This document shows positions 1 through 5,524 of a DNA stretch of 5,588 bases, piece after piece. Numbering within the stretch: the stretch's first letter is position 1; each line of letters opens with the position of its first letter. The DNA lies in NCBI GenBank assembly GCA_949127925.1, contig CASBQX010000189.1, forward strand, positions 1 to 5,588. The letters are read 5' to 3'. The notes under the pieces were generated by a model. That model was not told the origin of the DNA. It did not search any database and saw only the letters and a program-made list of their open reading frames with translations. The translations under genes and the position numbers were made by a program. This stretch comes from Synechococcales cyanobacterium PMM_0002 (GTDB taxonomy: Bacteria; Cyanobacteriota; Cyanobacteriia; Elainellales; Elainellaceae).

Positions 1-11
1 AAAGTGAGGCG

Positions 12-1616
12 ATGGATGATCCCAATTGGCTAGCGTCTAGTGCCCCCAATCAGTTGAATAGCAATCATGTACCTGAAATTATTCCGGTACTGATTATTTT
101 GCTATTAGTCGCAACGGTGGTAGCGTTGCTGTCTCGGCGGCTGCGGATTCCCTATGTGACCGGGCTAGTGGTGGCCGGATTGGCGATCGCCGAATTTCTG
201 CCGGATCGGATCGGGCTAGAGTCGTCCTTAATCATCAACCTTTTCTTGCCGATTCTGTTGTTTGAGGCCGCCATCAATACCGATGTCAGTCGCTTGCGCA
301 GCACGCTCAAGCCCGTGTTTTTGCTAGCTGGCCCTGGCGTCTTGATTGCCTCCAGCATTACCGCTACGGTGCTGACCGTAGTGCTAGGGTTGGCCTGGAT
401 TCCAGCCCTGCTGGCGGGGGTGATTTTGGCGATTACCGATACGGTGTCGGTGATTGCGGTGTTTAAAGAAGTGTCTGTGCCCGCTCGCCTCTCGACCATT
501 GTGGAGGGTGAAAGCCTGTTCAACGATGGCATGGCTCTGGTGCTATATGGGTTGATTTTACAGGCATATAGCACGGGTTCTGTGACGCTGGCCGATGGGG
601 TTCAGCGGTTCTTGATTGTGATTGTGGGTGGGGCGCTGCTGGGTGTAGTCCTGGGCTATCTCAGCACCGGGTTATTTGCCCGCTCAGATGACCCGCTCAG
701 CGGCATTTTATTGACGGTAGCGCTGGCGCTAGGAGCGTTTCAGGGTGCAGAACTGCTGCATGTGTCGGGCGTGGTCGCGGTGGTGGTGGCGGGTTTGATG
801 GTGGGGAATGCGGGTTTAGCTCGCCAATTTTCGGCCTCCAGCCGGATTACGCTCTACAGCTTTTGGGAATATGCCGGGTTTGGGGTCAACACGTTTATCT
901 TTTTATTGATTGGGTTAGAGCTTAACTTGGCGACGCTCTGGCGCAATCTCCCAGCGGTGCTGCTGGCCGTTTTGGCCTATCAGGTGGGGCGATTGTTGAC
1001 GGTTTATCCATTGCTGGCGGTGGTGCAGCGGTTCGATCGCCCGATCCCACTACCCTGGCAACATGTTTTATTTTTAGGCAACATTAAAGGGTCGCTATCG
1101 ATGGCGCTGGTGCTGAGTTTGCCAGCTAGCCTACCCGGCCGGGCAGATCTAATTGCGCTGGTCTATGGGGTGGTGTTGCTGTCGTTGGTGGGGCAAGGGG
1201 TGAGTCTGCCCTGGCTGGTGAAGCAGCTAAACCTGGTGCCGATGTCGCCCGCCCGCCGCGAGGTAGAAGAGCTACAGGCACAGCTGATTTCGGCCAAGGC
1301 GGCGCAAGATGAACTGGAACAGCTGCTCAAAACGGGCGTGTTACCCAAGGCGGTCTATGAAGAGATGCGATCGCGCTACCAGGTGCAGGTAGCCCGTTCT
1401 GAAAAAGCCCTGCGCGATCGCTACAACCAGCGCGAAGATTCGGCGGCAGTGGAGGAAGGCGATCGCCCCAAATTGGACGCGATCCGGCGGCGGCTATTGC
1501 TAGCCGAAAAAGGGGCGTTGAATGAAGCGGTGCGAAAACGGTTGATTTCGGAAGCGATCGCCCGCGAACAGCTCCAAACAATCGACGAGCAGCTGCTTAA
1601 TCTAGACGATGACTAG
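12..1616 (+). CDS. nhaP: CPA1-family Na+(K+)/H+ antiporter, cyanobacterial NhaP type
   Basis: This is an integral membrane cation/proton exchanger that would expel Na+ (or K+) for H+ and help control pH and salt. About a dozen hydrophobic segments span residues ~22-408. Family motifs are visible: FEAAINTD (84-91), the ion-site ITDTVSVIAVFKE (141-153, key Asp143), and EGESLFNDG (165-173, with the Asn171-Asp172 pair of electroneutral CPA1 exchangers), then GNIKGSLSMAL (356-366). After residue ~410 comes a charged, coiled-coil-prone cytoplasmic tail of about 125 residues ending LDDD. Long tails of this sort are known to influence ion selectivity and pH response in the Aphanothece and Synechocystis NhaP proteins, and 534 aa is close to their length (a little over 520). 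The start is uncertain: GAGG at 6-9 lies only 2 nt before the ATG, and the frame is open to the left edge, so an upstream start is possible. Oddities are TDT instead of the common TDP, and Lys359 where many CPA1 proteins have Arg. Family call is confident; the exact ion is not readable. Confidence 0.93.
   Translation: MDDPNWLASSAPNQLNSNHVPEIIPVLIILLLVATVVALLSRRLRIPYVTGLVVAGLAIAEFLPDRIGLESSLIINLFLPILLFEAAINTDVSRLRSTLKPVFLLAGPGVLIASSITATVLTVVLGLAWIPALLAGVILAITDTVSVIAVFKEVSVPARLSTIVEGESLFNDGMALVLYGLILQAYSTGSVTLADGVQRFLIVIVGGALLGVVLGYLSTGLFARSDDPLSGILLTVALALGAFQGAELLHVSGVVAVVVAGLMVGNAGLARQFSASSRITLYSFWEYAGFGVNTFIFLLIGLELNLATLWRNLPAVLLAVLAYQVGRLLTVYPLLAVVQRFDRPIPLPWQHVLFLGNIKGSLSMALVLSLPASLPGRADLIALVYGVVLLSLVGQGVSLPWLVKQLNLVPMSPARREVEELQAQLISAKAAQDELEQLLKTGVLPKAVYEEMRSRYQVQVARSEKALRDRYNQREDSAAVEEGDRPKLDAIRRRLLLAEKGALNEAVRKRLISEAIAREQLQTIDEQLLNLDDD
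1367..1561. repeat. Cluster of four HIP1 octamers (GCGATCGC)
   Basis: GCGATCGC occurs at 1367-1374, 1414-1421, 1459-1466 and 1554-1561, all inside the part of the antiporter gene that encodes the C-terminal tail. Seven more copies lie elsewhere in the window. HIP1 (highly iterated palindrome) is a hallmark of many cyanobacterial genomes. It is usually found inside genes and is associated with a cognate DNA methyltransferase. The cluster supports the taxonomic call and does not imply a local function. Confidence 0.9.
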
Positions 1617-1634
1617 GGCGACGACTAGGGCGAT
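1611..1634 (+). repeat. 12-bp tandem duplication across the nhaP stop codon
   Basis: The unit GACTAGGGCGAC (1611-1622) is followed directly by GACTAGGGCGAT (1623-1634), and a degraded third copy begins GACCAGG (1635-1641). Because the unit is 12 bp, the TAG stop at 1614-1616 recurs in frame at 1626-1628. The copies differ at one base, so this is most likely a recent slippage duplication. Confidence 0.7.
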
Positions 1635-1757
1635 GACCAGGCAAGATCACCTATCCTCATAATTGGCGTCCCTGCTTTGGATAAATCCCTGGCGATCTCC
1701 CCAGCGGTGGCGCTGTCAGGATGCATCCAGTTGTTTTGTGATGAGTTCAGCACTTCT

Positions 1758-2150
1758 ATGAATCAGCTTCAACCCCTTCAAGTCGAAGACGGTACCGTGA
1801 TTTACGTCGAAACCACCGACCGCACAGCAGCCCCTGGGGCGATCGCCAATTCTGGAGAGACGACTCGGCTTGCCAAAGGCTGGGGTTCTGCCAACCCTAG
1901 TGACCAGGTTTCACAGAGCTTCCAAGCGATTGAAAGCACGATTAAAACGTATACCAAACACACCCTCAATGCCTTTCGAGATGCGGCGATGGCCGACGTC
2001 AAAAAAGTCACGCTAGAGTTTGGCGTCAACGTCAGCGGCATGAGCGGGATTCCCTACATTGCCACGGGCACCGCCGCATGCAACATCAAAGTAGTGGTCG
2101 AGTGCGAGTTTCTGCCCCAGTCCAAGGAGCAAGGAACTGCTGAAAAATAG
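1758..2150 (+). CDS. Trypco1 (trypsin-co-occurring domain 1, CU044_2847 family) protein
   Basis: A soluble 130-residue single-domain protein with no signal peptide or membrane segment. It opens with a strand-rich segment LQVEDGTVIYVET (7-19), followed by a polar, probably flexible linker (20-50), a helix (about 51-80: SQSFQAIES...NAFRDAAMADV), and the family's characteristic end VTLEFGVNVSG (84-94) leading to a last strand NIKVVVECEF (109-118). That order (EDG strand, helix, xEFGv motif, final strand) fits the Trypco1 family. The family is known from fusions and neighbourhoods with trypsin-like proteases and other components of predicted NTP-dependent conflict or signalling systems, where it is thought to be an adaptor; its biochemical role is not established. 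ATG 1758 is chosen because the domain begins just after it; an in-frame TTG at 1677 would add 27 residues unlike the family. The ribosome binding site is weak. No protease or NTPase partner lies in this window. Confidence 0.78.
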   Translation: MNQLQPLQVEDGTVIYVETTDRTAAPGAIANSGETTRLAKGWGSANPSDQVSQSFQAIESTIKTYTKHTLNAFRDAAMADVKKVTLEFGVNVSGMSGIPYIATGTAACNIKVVVECEFLPQSKEQGTAEK

Positions 2151-2163
2151 GATGCTTGGTCGG

Positions 2164-2190
2164 TTGAATCCACCTTAAAATTTTTATTAA
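2164..2190 (+). promoter_or_regulatory. Weak sigma70-like promoter candidate upstream of the small ORF and rluD
   Basis: In the 174-bp gap between the Trypco1 gene and the small ORF, TTGAAT (2164-2169) is followed after 15 bp by TATTAA (2185-2190), within an A/T-rich stretch that stands out from its surroundings. The spacing is shorter than the ideal 17 bp and the -10 matches at 4 of 6 positions, so this is only a candidate. Otherwise the gap shows no gene and no clear terminator. Confidence 0.22.
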
Positions 2191-2324
2191 GTATGTCAAG
2201 CTTAGAGGCAGATAAGGATATCAAATCAGGTAGCAGGGAGGTTACCGCTCGACTGCCAGATTGTTGAATTATCCTTGCTGAGTGAGAAATTCCATGTTGA
2301 TTGAATTCAACGTTGGGTAGCTTG

Positions 2325-2525
2325 ATGCAAACATTAATTGAGCAAATTGTAGCCCAGCTCCACACGCTTCCTGAACCAGACGTTCAGGAAGTTTTAGAGT
2401 TTGTTGAAATTCTTTCGTGGTATCGCTGTAAGACAGAGGCACTCCAGGCCGCAGAAGGGCTTCAATCTGCGCAATCTGCCTCTCAGTCCTCAAAACCGGA
2501 TTTAAATCGTGACTTCAACCATTGA
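2325..2525 (+). CDS. Small DUF2281-like hypothetical protein
   Basis: Encodes 66 residues from ATG 2325; TTG starts at 2301 and 2322 are possible. The N-terminal half, IEQIVAQLHTLPEPDVQEV followed by LEFVEIL, has the pattern 'helix - LPE - helix with EVxxFVxxL' that is typical of DUF2281 and related short cyanobacterial proteins, some of which are annotated as antitoxins. The remainder (LQAAEGLQSAQSASQSSKPD) is polar, low in complexity and probably disordered. No toxin gene follows. Instead the last 17 nt overlap the GTG start of rluD, so translation of this ORF probably feeds rluD initiation. There is no strong Shine-Dalgarno; GGGTAG just upstream is marginal. A perfect hairpin lies inside the coding sequence. 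Reality of the gene is supported by the family-like N-terminus and the tight junction with rluD; function is unknown. Confidence 0.6.
   Translation: MQTLIEQIVAQLHTLPEPDVQEVLEFVEILSWYRCKTEALQAAEGLQSAQSASQSSKPDLNRDFNH
2367..2391 (+). repeat. Perfect 10-bp inverted repeat (hairpin) inside the small ORF
   Basis: CTTCCTGAAC (2367-2376) and its exact reverse complement GTTCAGGAAG (2382-2391) flank a 5-nt loop CAGAC. In RNA this would form a stable stem-loop early in the small ORF, followed by a partly U-rich stretch (GTTTTAGAGTTTGTTG). There is no clean run of U, so it is not a standard intrinsic terminator. It could act as an attenuator, an RNA processing site or a protein-binding site, or be a coding coincidence. 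Confidence 0.6.
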
Positions 2526-3438
2526 TTTGGACGTTCACATAGCGGGCGAACGGCTCGATCGCTACTTGGCCGAGCAATTGCCCGATCTCTCCAGGGCTAG
2601 GCTCCAAAAGTTGATTGAACAGGGCCAAGTGCAGGTAAATGGGGCGGTATGTACTTCTAAAAAATTATCGGTGCGAGGGGGCGATCGCCTCTCTTTGGTC
2701 ATTCCTGAGGTCGAGCCGCTGAAGCTAGAGGCCGAAACGATTCCGCTCGACATTTTATTTGAGGATGAGCACCTGATTATTCTCAACAAGCCAGTTGGAT
2801 TGGTTGTGCATCCGGCACCGGGGCACCAGGGCGGCACGCTGGTGAATGCGCTCCTAGCCCACTGTACCGATTTGTCTGGCATCGGCGGGGTGCAGCGCCC
2901 CGGCATTGTGCATCGCTTAGACAAAGATACGAGCGGGGCGATCGCCATTGCCAAAACCGATCAGGCGCATCAACACCTCCAGGCGCAGTTCAAGACTAAG
3001 ACCGCCCGCCGCACCTACCTAGCGGTCGTCTATGGCTCGTCGCGCGCGCAGAGCGGCACCGTAGACGCGCCAGTGGGTCGCCATCTGGCTGATCGCAAAA
3101 AAATGGCAGTGGTGCCCGAAGACAAGGGCGGCAGATCGGCCATTACCCATTGGCAGGTGCAAGAACGCTTAGGCAACTACACGCTGATGCAGTTTGACTT
3201 AGAAACTGGGCGGACACATCAAATCCGGGTCCACAGCGCCTATATGGGCAACCCAGTCGTGGGCGATCCCGTCTACAGTGCCGGCAAATCAATGGGAGTC
3301 AAGCTACCGGGTCAAGCCCTACACGCCTGGAAATTGCGGTTGCAGCACCCGATTTCTGGCGAACAGATGGAGGCGATCGCGCCCCTGCCAATGGCGTTTA
3401 CCACCCTTTTGCGGGTATTAAGGCAACGAGTTCTCTAA
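2509..3438 (+). CDS. rluD: 23S rRNA pseudouridine synthase, RluA/RluD family
   Basis: Converts specific uridines to pseudouridine in 23S rRNA; E. coli RluD acts on the helix 69 loop (positions 1911, 1915 and 1917). Residues ~13-62 form an S4 RNA-binding domain (ERLDRYLAEQLPDLSRARLQKL...VQVNG). The catalytic domain contains ILNKPVGLVVHP (91-102), the signature GIVHRLDKDTSG (132-143) with catalytic Asp138, RTYLAVVYG (168-176), and LETGRTHQIRVH (231-242). At 309 residues it is slightly shorter than E. coli RluD (326) and complete. The GTG start is fixed because TAA at 2503-2505 closes the frame just upstream, and the S4 domain begins within about 12 residues of it. It lacks its own Shine-Dalgarno and overlaps the preceding small ORF by 17 nt, which suggests translational coupling. 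RluD substrate specificity is inferred from the S4 domain and overall similarity; RluA/RluC-type activity cannot be excluded. Confidence 0.93.
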   Translation: MTSTIDLDVHIAGERLDRYLAEQLPDLSRARLQKLIEQGQVQVNGAVCTSKKLSVRGGDRLSLVIPEVEPLKLEAETIPLDILFEDEHLIILNKPVGLVVHPAPGHQGGTLVNALLAHCTDLSGIGGVQRPGIVHRLDKDTSGAIAIAKTDQAHQHLQAQFKTKTARRTYLAVVYGSSRAQSGTVDAPVGRHLADRKKMAVVPEDKGGRSAITHWQVQERLGNYTLMQFDLETGRTHQIRVHSAYMGNPVVGDPVYSAGKSMGVKLPGQALHAWKLRLQHPISGEQMEAIAPLPMAFTTLLRVLRQRVL

Positions 3439-3445
3439 AAACATT

Positions 3446-3470
3446 GTTTTAGCAAAAGTGCTAAGGTTTT
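3446..3470 (+). terminator. Weak terminator-like stem-loop after rluD
   Basis: TTAGCA (3449-3454) pairs exactly with TGCTAA (3459-3464) around an AAAG loop; three further G-T pairs could extend the stem to 3446/3467. The stem runs into TTTT (3467-3470). It begins 8 nt after the rluD stop. The stem is short and A/T-rich, so termination would be inefficient. It also lies just upstream of the presumed ybaB promoter and could instead be an operator. Confidence 0.35.
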
Positions 3471-3480
3471 AAGATTCGAG

Positions 3481-3486
3481 TATATT
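3481..3486 (+). promoter_or_regulatory. Candidate -10 box for ybaB
   Basis: TATATT matches the sigma70 -10 consensus at five of six positions and lies 28 bp before the ybaB ATG, which would leave a leader of about 20 nt. No convincing -35 hexamer is found 15-18 bp upstream; that position overlaps the TTAGCA/TGCTAA inverted repeat, as would be expected of an activator- or repressor-controlled promoter. Evidence is the hexamer and spacing only. Confidence 0.35.
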
Positions 3487-3513
3487 TGCAGAACAACTCA
3501 CCTACGAGACGTT

Positions 3514-3861
3514 ATGACGAAAGGACAGGGATTCGGCGGTTTTGGTCTTGGCAAAATGAAAGAGCTGACCGAAGCGTTCAAAAAAGCCCAGCAAGTTCAA
3601 GAAGGTGCCAAGAAGCTTCAAGAAGAGCTGGAAATCATGGAGATTACTGGCGAAGCGGGTGGTGGTCTAGTCAAGATCATCCTCAGCGGCAACCAAGAAC
3701 CTCGGCGGGTAGAAATTTCTCCCGATGTGTTGGCTGAAGGGGCTGAAGTCTTGTCAGACCTAGTGCTAGCTGCAACCAAAGACGCATACAACAAATCCAC
3801 CGCAACGATGCGTGAACGGATGGAAGAATTGACGGGCGGATTGAATCTGCCTGGACTGTAA
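3514..3861 (+). CDS. ybaB: YbaB/EbfC family nucleoid-associated protein
   Basis: A small dimeric DNA-binding protein that coats and organises the nucleoid; in Borrelia EbfC also acts as a regulator. The 115-residue product has the family layout: a Gly-rich N-terminus (GQGFGGFGLGKM, 4-15), a long amphipathic helix (15-42: MKELTEAFKKAQQVQ...LQEELEIMEITG), a central beta segment (GGGLVKIILSGNQEPRRVEISP, about 49-70), and a C-terminal helical part (ATKDAYNKS) ending at LNLPGL. The length is usual for the family (100-115). ATG 3514 is the natural start; the Shine-Dalgarno is weak (CGAGAC about 8 nt upstream). It lies 75 bp after rluD and follows a candidate terminator and -10 box, so it probably has its own promoter. 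It converges with the amidase gene. In many bacteria ybaB sits beside dnaX and recR; that linkage is absent here. Confidence 0.95.
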   Translation: MTKGQGFGGFGLGKMKELTEAFKKAQQVQEGAKKLQEELEIMEITGEAGGGLVKIILSGNQEPRRVEISPDVLAEGAEVLSDLVLAATKDAYNKSTATMRERMEELTGGLNLPGL

Positions 3862-3886
3862 CGTCATCCCTGCGTAGGCACCCAAT
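3861..3886. repeat. Possible half of a dispersed 'GTCATCCC' intergenic repeat
   Basis: Immediately after the ybaB stop, ACGTCATCCCTGCGTAGGCA resembles the left half of intergenic palindromic units widespread in bacteria, whose spurious translation typically reads 'AYAGMT' (here GAYAGMT on the minus strand). The expected right half (about GGGATC) is missing, so it would be a truncated copy. The judgement rests on resemblance only. Confidence 0.3.
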
Positions 3887-3902
3887 ATGCGGCAGGTAGA
3901 CA

Positions 3903-3936
3903 ATAGTAGGGGCACAGCATGCTGTGCCCCTACTAT
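3903..3936. repeat. Perfect 34-bp palindrome between convergent genes
   Basis: ATAGTAGGGGCACAGCA (3903-3919) is followed directly by its exact reverse complement (3920-3936), centred on GCATGC. One mismatch beyond it, pairing resumes for two more bases on each side. In RNA it would make a very stable stem from either strand and could stop or stabilise both the ybaB transcript and the leftward amidase transcript. No U-run follows on the ybaB side, so it is not a textbook terminator. The TAGGGGCAC...GTGCCCCTA core resembles dispersed intergenic palindromes common in cyanobacteria. Confidence 0.85.
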
Positions 3937-3962
3937 CGTGTGTTCCTTCAATTGAGCGAAAA

Positions 3963-5306
3963 CTATAAGATTCCAGATGACTCGTATAGCCGCCTGACCA
4001 ACGAGATGATCTTTTCACCATATTGGGGATCAGCCGCCCACCGACCGCTCAGCTGCCCTACCAACGGGGCGACTCCTCTGGCGACAAACCGAAAGCGGGG
4101 ATCGACTAACCCCTGCACCAGCGGAGCCGTGCTGGCATAGGCTTTGAGGTGTTGAATGTGTGCTCTAACCCCAATTCGAGCGCTGGGGAAAATCGCGCCA
4201 TCGGCAGCACCCGTCGCATCGCCTAACCCGCCAAAGTTATTTTGACCCGGCTTAATGTCGCTGCCAAACTGGAGGAAGCCAGTTTCGACACACATTTGGC
4301 AGAAGGCGATATCGTAATTCACGCCTTCTGTCGTGCCCTCTTCGCGGTATAGCCGAGGCAGTTCTGGAAACTGGGCGATCGCGCCTTCATTGTTGCTCTT
4401 GAGAAACATCATCATCTGCACCTCGCTGGTTTGACCTAGCCCCATAATTCGATCCACTTGGCCGGGGCACAGAGTCGCATGTTGCAGCGTGATGGTACGA
4501 GTCGTCGCATCCCAGCTCACTGCAATATTGAAGGGGCGCAGCTCGATCGCCTTCACATAGACAATATTGCGGTATACAAGGCGGCGGATGTCGGTCGCTT
4601 GAGTTAGATCAATCCCCAGCCGATCGACTAGATCAATCGGGATGTAGGCATTGCCGTTGACGATAATGCCTTGCTCGTCATAAATTCCGCCGCTGAGGCT
4701 GATGTCGATGGTGGAGTAGACAGGTTCTGGTGCAGGAGGTTGGACAGAAAGGGCACGGCTCCAAGACGCTAGCCCGTCCGCAATCCCTAGGGCCAGATCC
4801 CGGCGGCGATTTTGGATGATGCTGCGATCGTCGGGGCTGGTGAGGAAGCCAATATTCATCAGCAGCGAGGGCACCGACACCTGACGGCAAAAAGCCAAAA
4901 TGCCCGTTCCCGCGTCGGTATCTGGCCGAGTGCCCCGACTGGGAAGCGGCACTCGCCGCAATAGAGCCAGCAGCAACAGTTCAGCATGGGCTTTGCGCAC
5001 GTCGTTGTTGGGAATATAAAATACGCTAGCCCCGCGCACGGCCGGATTGCCCGACGCGTCACCGTGGATTTCTAGCGCCACATCGCCCACAATCCCACGA
5101 GCATTGATCCAGGCAATCGACAGCACCATACTGAGGTCATCGGGCACAGCCAGCACCTCAAACCCACGCGATCGCAGCTCAGACATCACTAGATCCCGCG
5201 TTAAGATCATCTCTCTGGCCTCCGTGGTACCCGCCACCACGATCCCCGGATCGATCCCCGACCCCTCAGTGCCGCCATGTCCGGCTGAGATAAAAATACG
5301 TCTCAT
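3963..5306 (-). CDS. N-acetylmuramoyl-L-alanine amidase with stalk and glucosaminidase domains
   Basis: A 447-residue peptidoglycan hydrolase. Residues 1-185 form an Amidase_3 domain, which cleaves the bond between muramic acid and the stem peptide. Zinc ligands are visible as His10 (ISAGHGG), Glu29 (TTEAREMI) and His81 (ALEIHGDA). At the usual catalytic glutamate (V-E-x-GF) this protein reads LLMNIGFLTSPDD, with Asn151. A Pro-rich linker (189-196) leads to a copper-amine-oxidase-N-like stalk domain (about 207-275: GIIVNGNAYIPIDLVDRLG...VSWDATTRTITL). The C-terminal part (about 285-447) is a glucosaminidase domain: YDIAFCQMCVETGFL with probable catalytic Glu341, then NNFGGLGDATG (356-366) and RWAADPQYGEKI (422-433). 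The ATG is fixed by a good ribosome binding site and by absence of any other start back to an in-frame stop. It starts right at the first beta strand, so no signal peptide is present. It is convergent with ybaB. The family call is firm; amidase activity and cell location are open. Confidence 0.92.
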   Translation of the reverse strand: MRRIFISAGHGGTEGSGIDPGIVVAGTTEAREMILTRDLVMSELRSRGFEVLAVPDDLSMVLSIAWINARGIVGDVALEIHGDASGNPAVRGASVFYIPNNDVRKAHAELLLLALLRRVPLPSRGTRPDTDAGTGILAFCRQVSVPSLLMNIGFLTSPDDRSIIQNRRRDLALGIADGLASWSRALSVQPPAPEPVYSTIDISLSGGIYDEQGIIVNGNAYIPIDLVDRLGIDLTQATDIRRLVYRNIVYVKAIELRPFNIAVSWDATTRTITLQHATLCPGQVDRIMGLGQTSEVQMMMFLKSNNEGAIAQFPELPRLYREEGTTEGVNYDIAFCQMCVETGFLQFGSDIKPGQNNFGGLGDATGAADGAIFPSARIGVRAHIQHLKAYASTAPLVQGLVDPRFRFVARGVAPLVGQLSGRWAADPQYGEKIISLVRRLYESSGIL

Positions 5307-5315
5307 GAGTATGCG

Positions 5316-5323
5316 TCCTTCTT
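5316..5323 (-). promoter_or_regulatory. Ribosome binding site of the amidase gene
   Basis: On the minus strand AAGAAGGA lies 9 nt before the ATG at 5306, the best Shine-Dalgarno match in the window. It decides the start: the codons upstream back to an in-frame TAA contain no ATG, GTG or TTG, so the protein cannot be extended to include a signal peptide. Confidence 0.7.
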
Positions 5324-5524
5324 TGATCGCAGATCCGTCACACGCGGCTGCTAAGTTGGTACATTAGCGGAAAACTAAGCATTTGATCCATATTTTCCAT
5401 TGCCAAACTATTCCCTTAAATTCTTCCCAACAGATTCCGCCCCTGCTCCTCAAAAAGCGTCACAATAAACAAACCCTTCACCCCAACCTAATTTAGCCCC
5501 CTCGCTAGCCCCACCTATTTCCCA
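5324..5524. other. Non-coding region upstream of the amidase gene
   Basis: No ORF with family-like sequence or plausible start is visible on either strand. It should hold the amidase promoter, but no clear -35/-10 pair stands out on the minus strand; TTGGCA near 5400 has no good -10 at the correct distance. The right part (about 5440-5520) is a C-rich, G-poor tract on the plus strand, typical of low-constraint cyanobacterial intergenic DNA. Confidence 0.5.

Noticed and set aside
1677..1757. TTG-initiated N-terminal extension (27 residues) of the Trypco1 protein
   Set aside because: The added residues do not resemble the family, TTG is a poor start, and the domain begins right after ATG 1758.
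2294..2320. Eight-codon leader ORF (MLIEFNVG) ending 4 nt before the small ORF start
   Set aside because: No convincing Shine-Dalgarno and no repeated regulatory codons; ORFs this short are common by chance.
2269..2493. Minus-strand ORF of 74 codons opposite the small ORF
   Set aside because: No recognisable family pattern and no ribosome binding site; the plus strand explains the region better.
3486..3737. Plus-strand ORF of 83 codons overlapping the start of ybaB
   Set aside because: It is an out-of-frame shadow; its composition (Arg/Ser/Trp-rich) is unlike a real protein and ybaB is unmistakable.
3683..4021. Minus-strand ORF of 112 codons spanning the palindrome and ybaB
   Set aside because: It translates repeat DNA (CCAPTIVYLP, GAYAGMT) and antisense ybaB; typical spurious ORF.
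5047..5367. Plus-strand ORF of 106 codons opposite the amidase N-terminus
   Set aside because: Antisense shadow of conserved amidase sequence, with Pro/Ser-rich low-complexity composition.
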